This document shows positions 63,938 to 64,000 of a DNA stretch of 64,000 nt, piece by piece (the first letter of the stretch is position 1; every line of letters begins with the position of its first letter). The stretch comes from Gemmatimonadaceae bacterium (GTDB lineage: Bacteria > Gemmatimonadota > Gemmatimonadetes > Gemmatimonadales > Gemmatimonadaceae): positions 247,298-311,297 of the forward strand of contig DASXKV010000004.1 in the NCBI GenBank assembly GCA_036496605.1, given 5' to 3'. The notes beneath the pieces were generated by a model. That model was not told where the DNA came from. It was given only the letters and a program-made list of their open reading frames with translations, and did not search any database. A program made the translations under genes and the position numbers.

Positions 63938-64000
63938 TGCGTGGTTGGTAACTTGTGATTGTTAGCTGGTAGTTACGGAGAAGGCCGGCGAGCGTTGCTC
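63938..64000 (+). other. End of window after SusD gene
   Basis: 63 bases with GTTGGTAACTTGTGATTG and GGTAGTTACGG words, similar in style to the GGTTGG hairpin spacers at 26008 and 39356. The opposite arm, if present, lies beyond the window. Confidence 0.4.

Overview
The window is GC-rich chromosomal DNA with short intergenic gaps. It most resembles a member of the Gemmatimonadota or a close relative. That placement is inferred from content: SusC/SusD-like and other TonB receptors, a duplicated (ADOP-type) permease with a PadR regulator, an ECF sigma factor of the acidobacterial/gemmatimonad type, a Ser/Thr kinase fused to TolB-like and TPR regions, and many secreted hydrolases. No rRNA, tRNA, CRISPR array, insertion sequence or prophage was seen. 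The only clear decayed gene is an alpha/beta hydrolase remnant near 31.8 kb.

Layout. 0-2.7 kb: a PAS protein and a glycosyltransferase-39-like membrane protein. 2.7-6.8 kb: a SAM-II riboswitch with an attenuator, then a MoaD/ThiS-like sulfur carrier, a MoeB/ThiF-rhodanese activating enzyme, a threonine-synthase-like PLP enzyme and a membrane phosphoesterase. This looks like a SAM-controlled sulfur-transfer route, possibly to homocysteine. 6.9-11.8 kb: dipeptidase, Ser/Thr kinase, PafA-like phosphatase, cysteine hydrolase. 11.8-18.3 kb (minus): a sugar cluster (GH2, aldose epimerase, GntP permease, cyclase). 18.6-22.9 kb: lipoprotein, YceI and outer-membrane protein genes, an AraC regulator and a cupredoxin; the same spaced direct repeat lies in front of the operon and of araC. 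23-31.7 kb: TonB receptor, ECF sigma factor, methyltransferase, kinase-TPR protein and metallo-hydrolase. 31.7-34.9 kb: hydrolases and a molybdopterin oxidoreductase/ferredoxin reductase/DUF6510 triad.

34.9-47.6 kb is a phosphate-starvation region: GT4 glycosyltransferase, PAP2 phosphatase, PhoB, two PstS, PstC, PstA, two PstB, PhoU and a porin. Repeats of GTTAC in 11-bp phase precede pstS1, pstS2, the porin, the distant TonB receptor at 23.1 kb and perhaps the phosphatase at 9.5 kb, so a local Pho box can be proposed. 47.6-64 kb: ADOP permease/PadR, serine carboxypeptidase, TSUP permease, amidohydrolase, a very large M48 membrane peptidase, a lipoprotein and a SusC/SusD pair.

Throughout the window the octamer GCCTAACG (or its complement) recurs about once per kilobase, mostly inside genes, in several reading frames and at the cost of rare codons. 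It behaves like a genome-wide signal such as an uptake, Chi-like or methylation site. This, the SAM-II-controlled sulfur operon and the Pho regulon are the most promising undescribed items.
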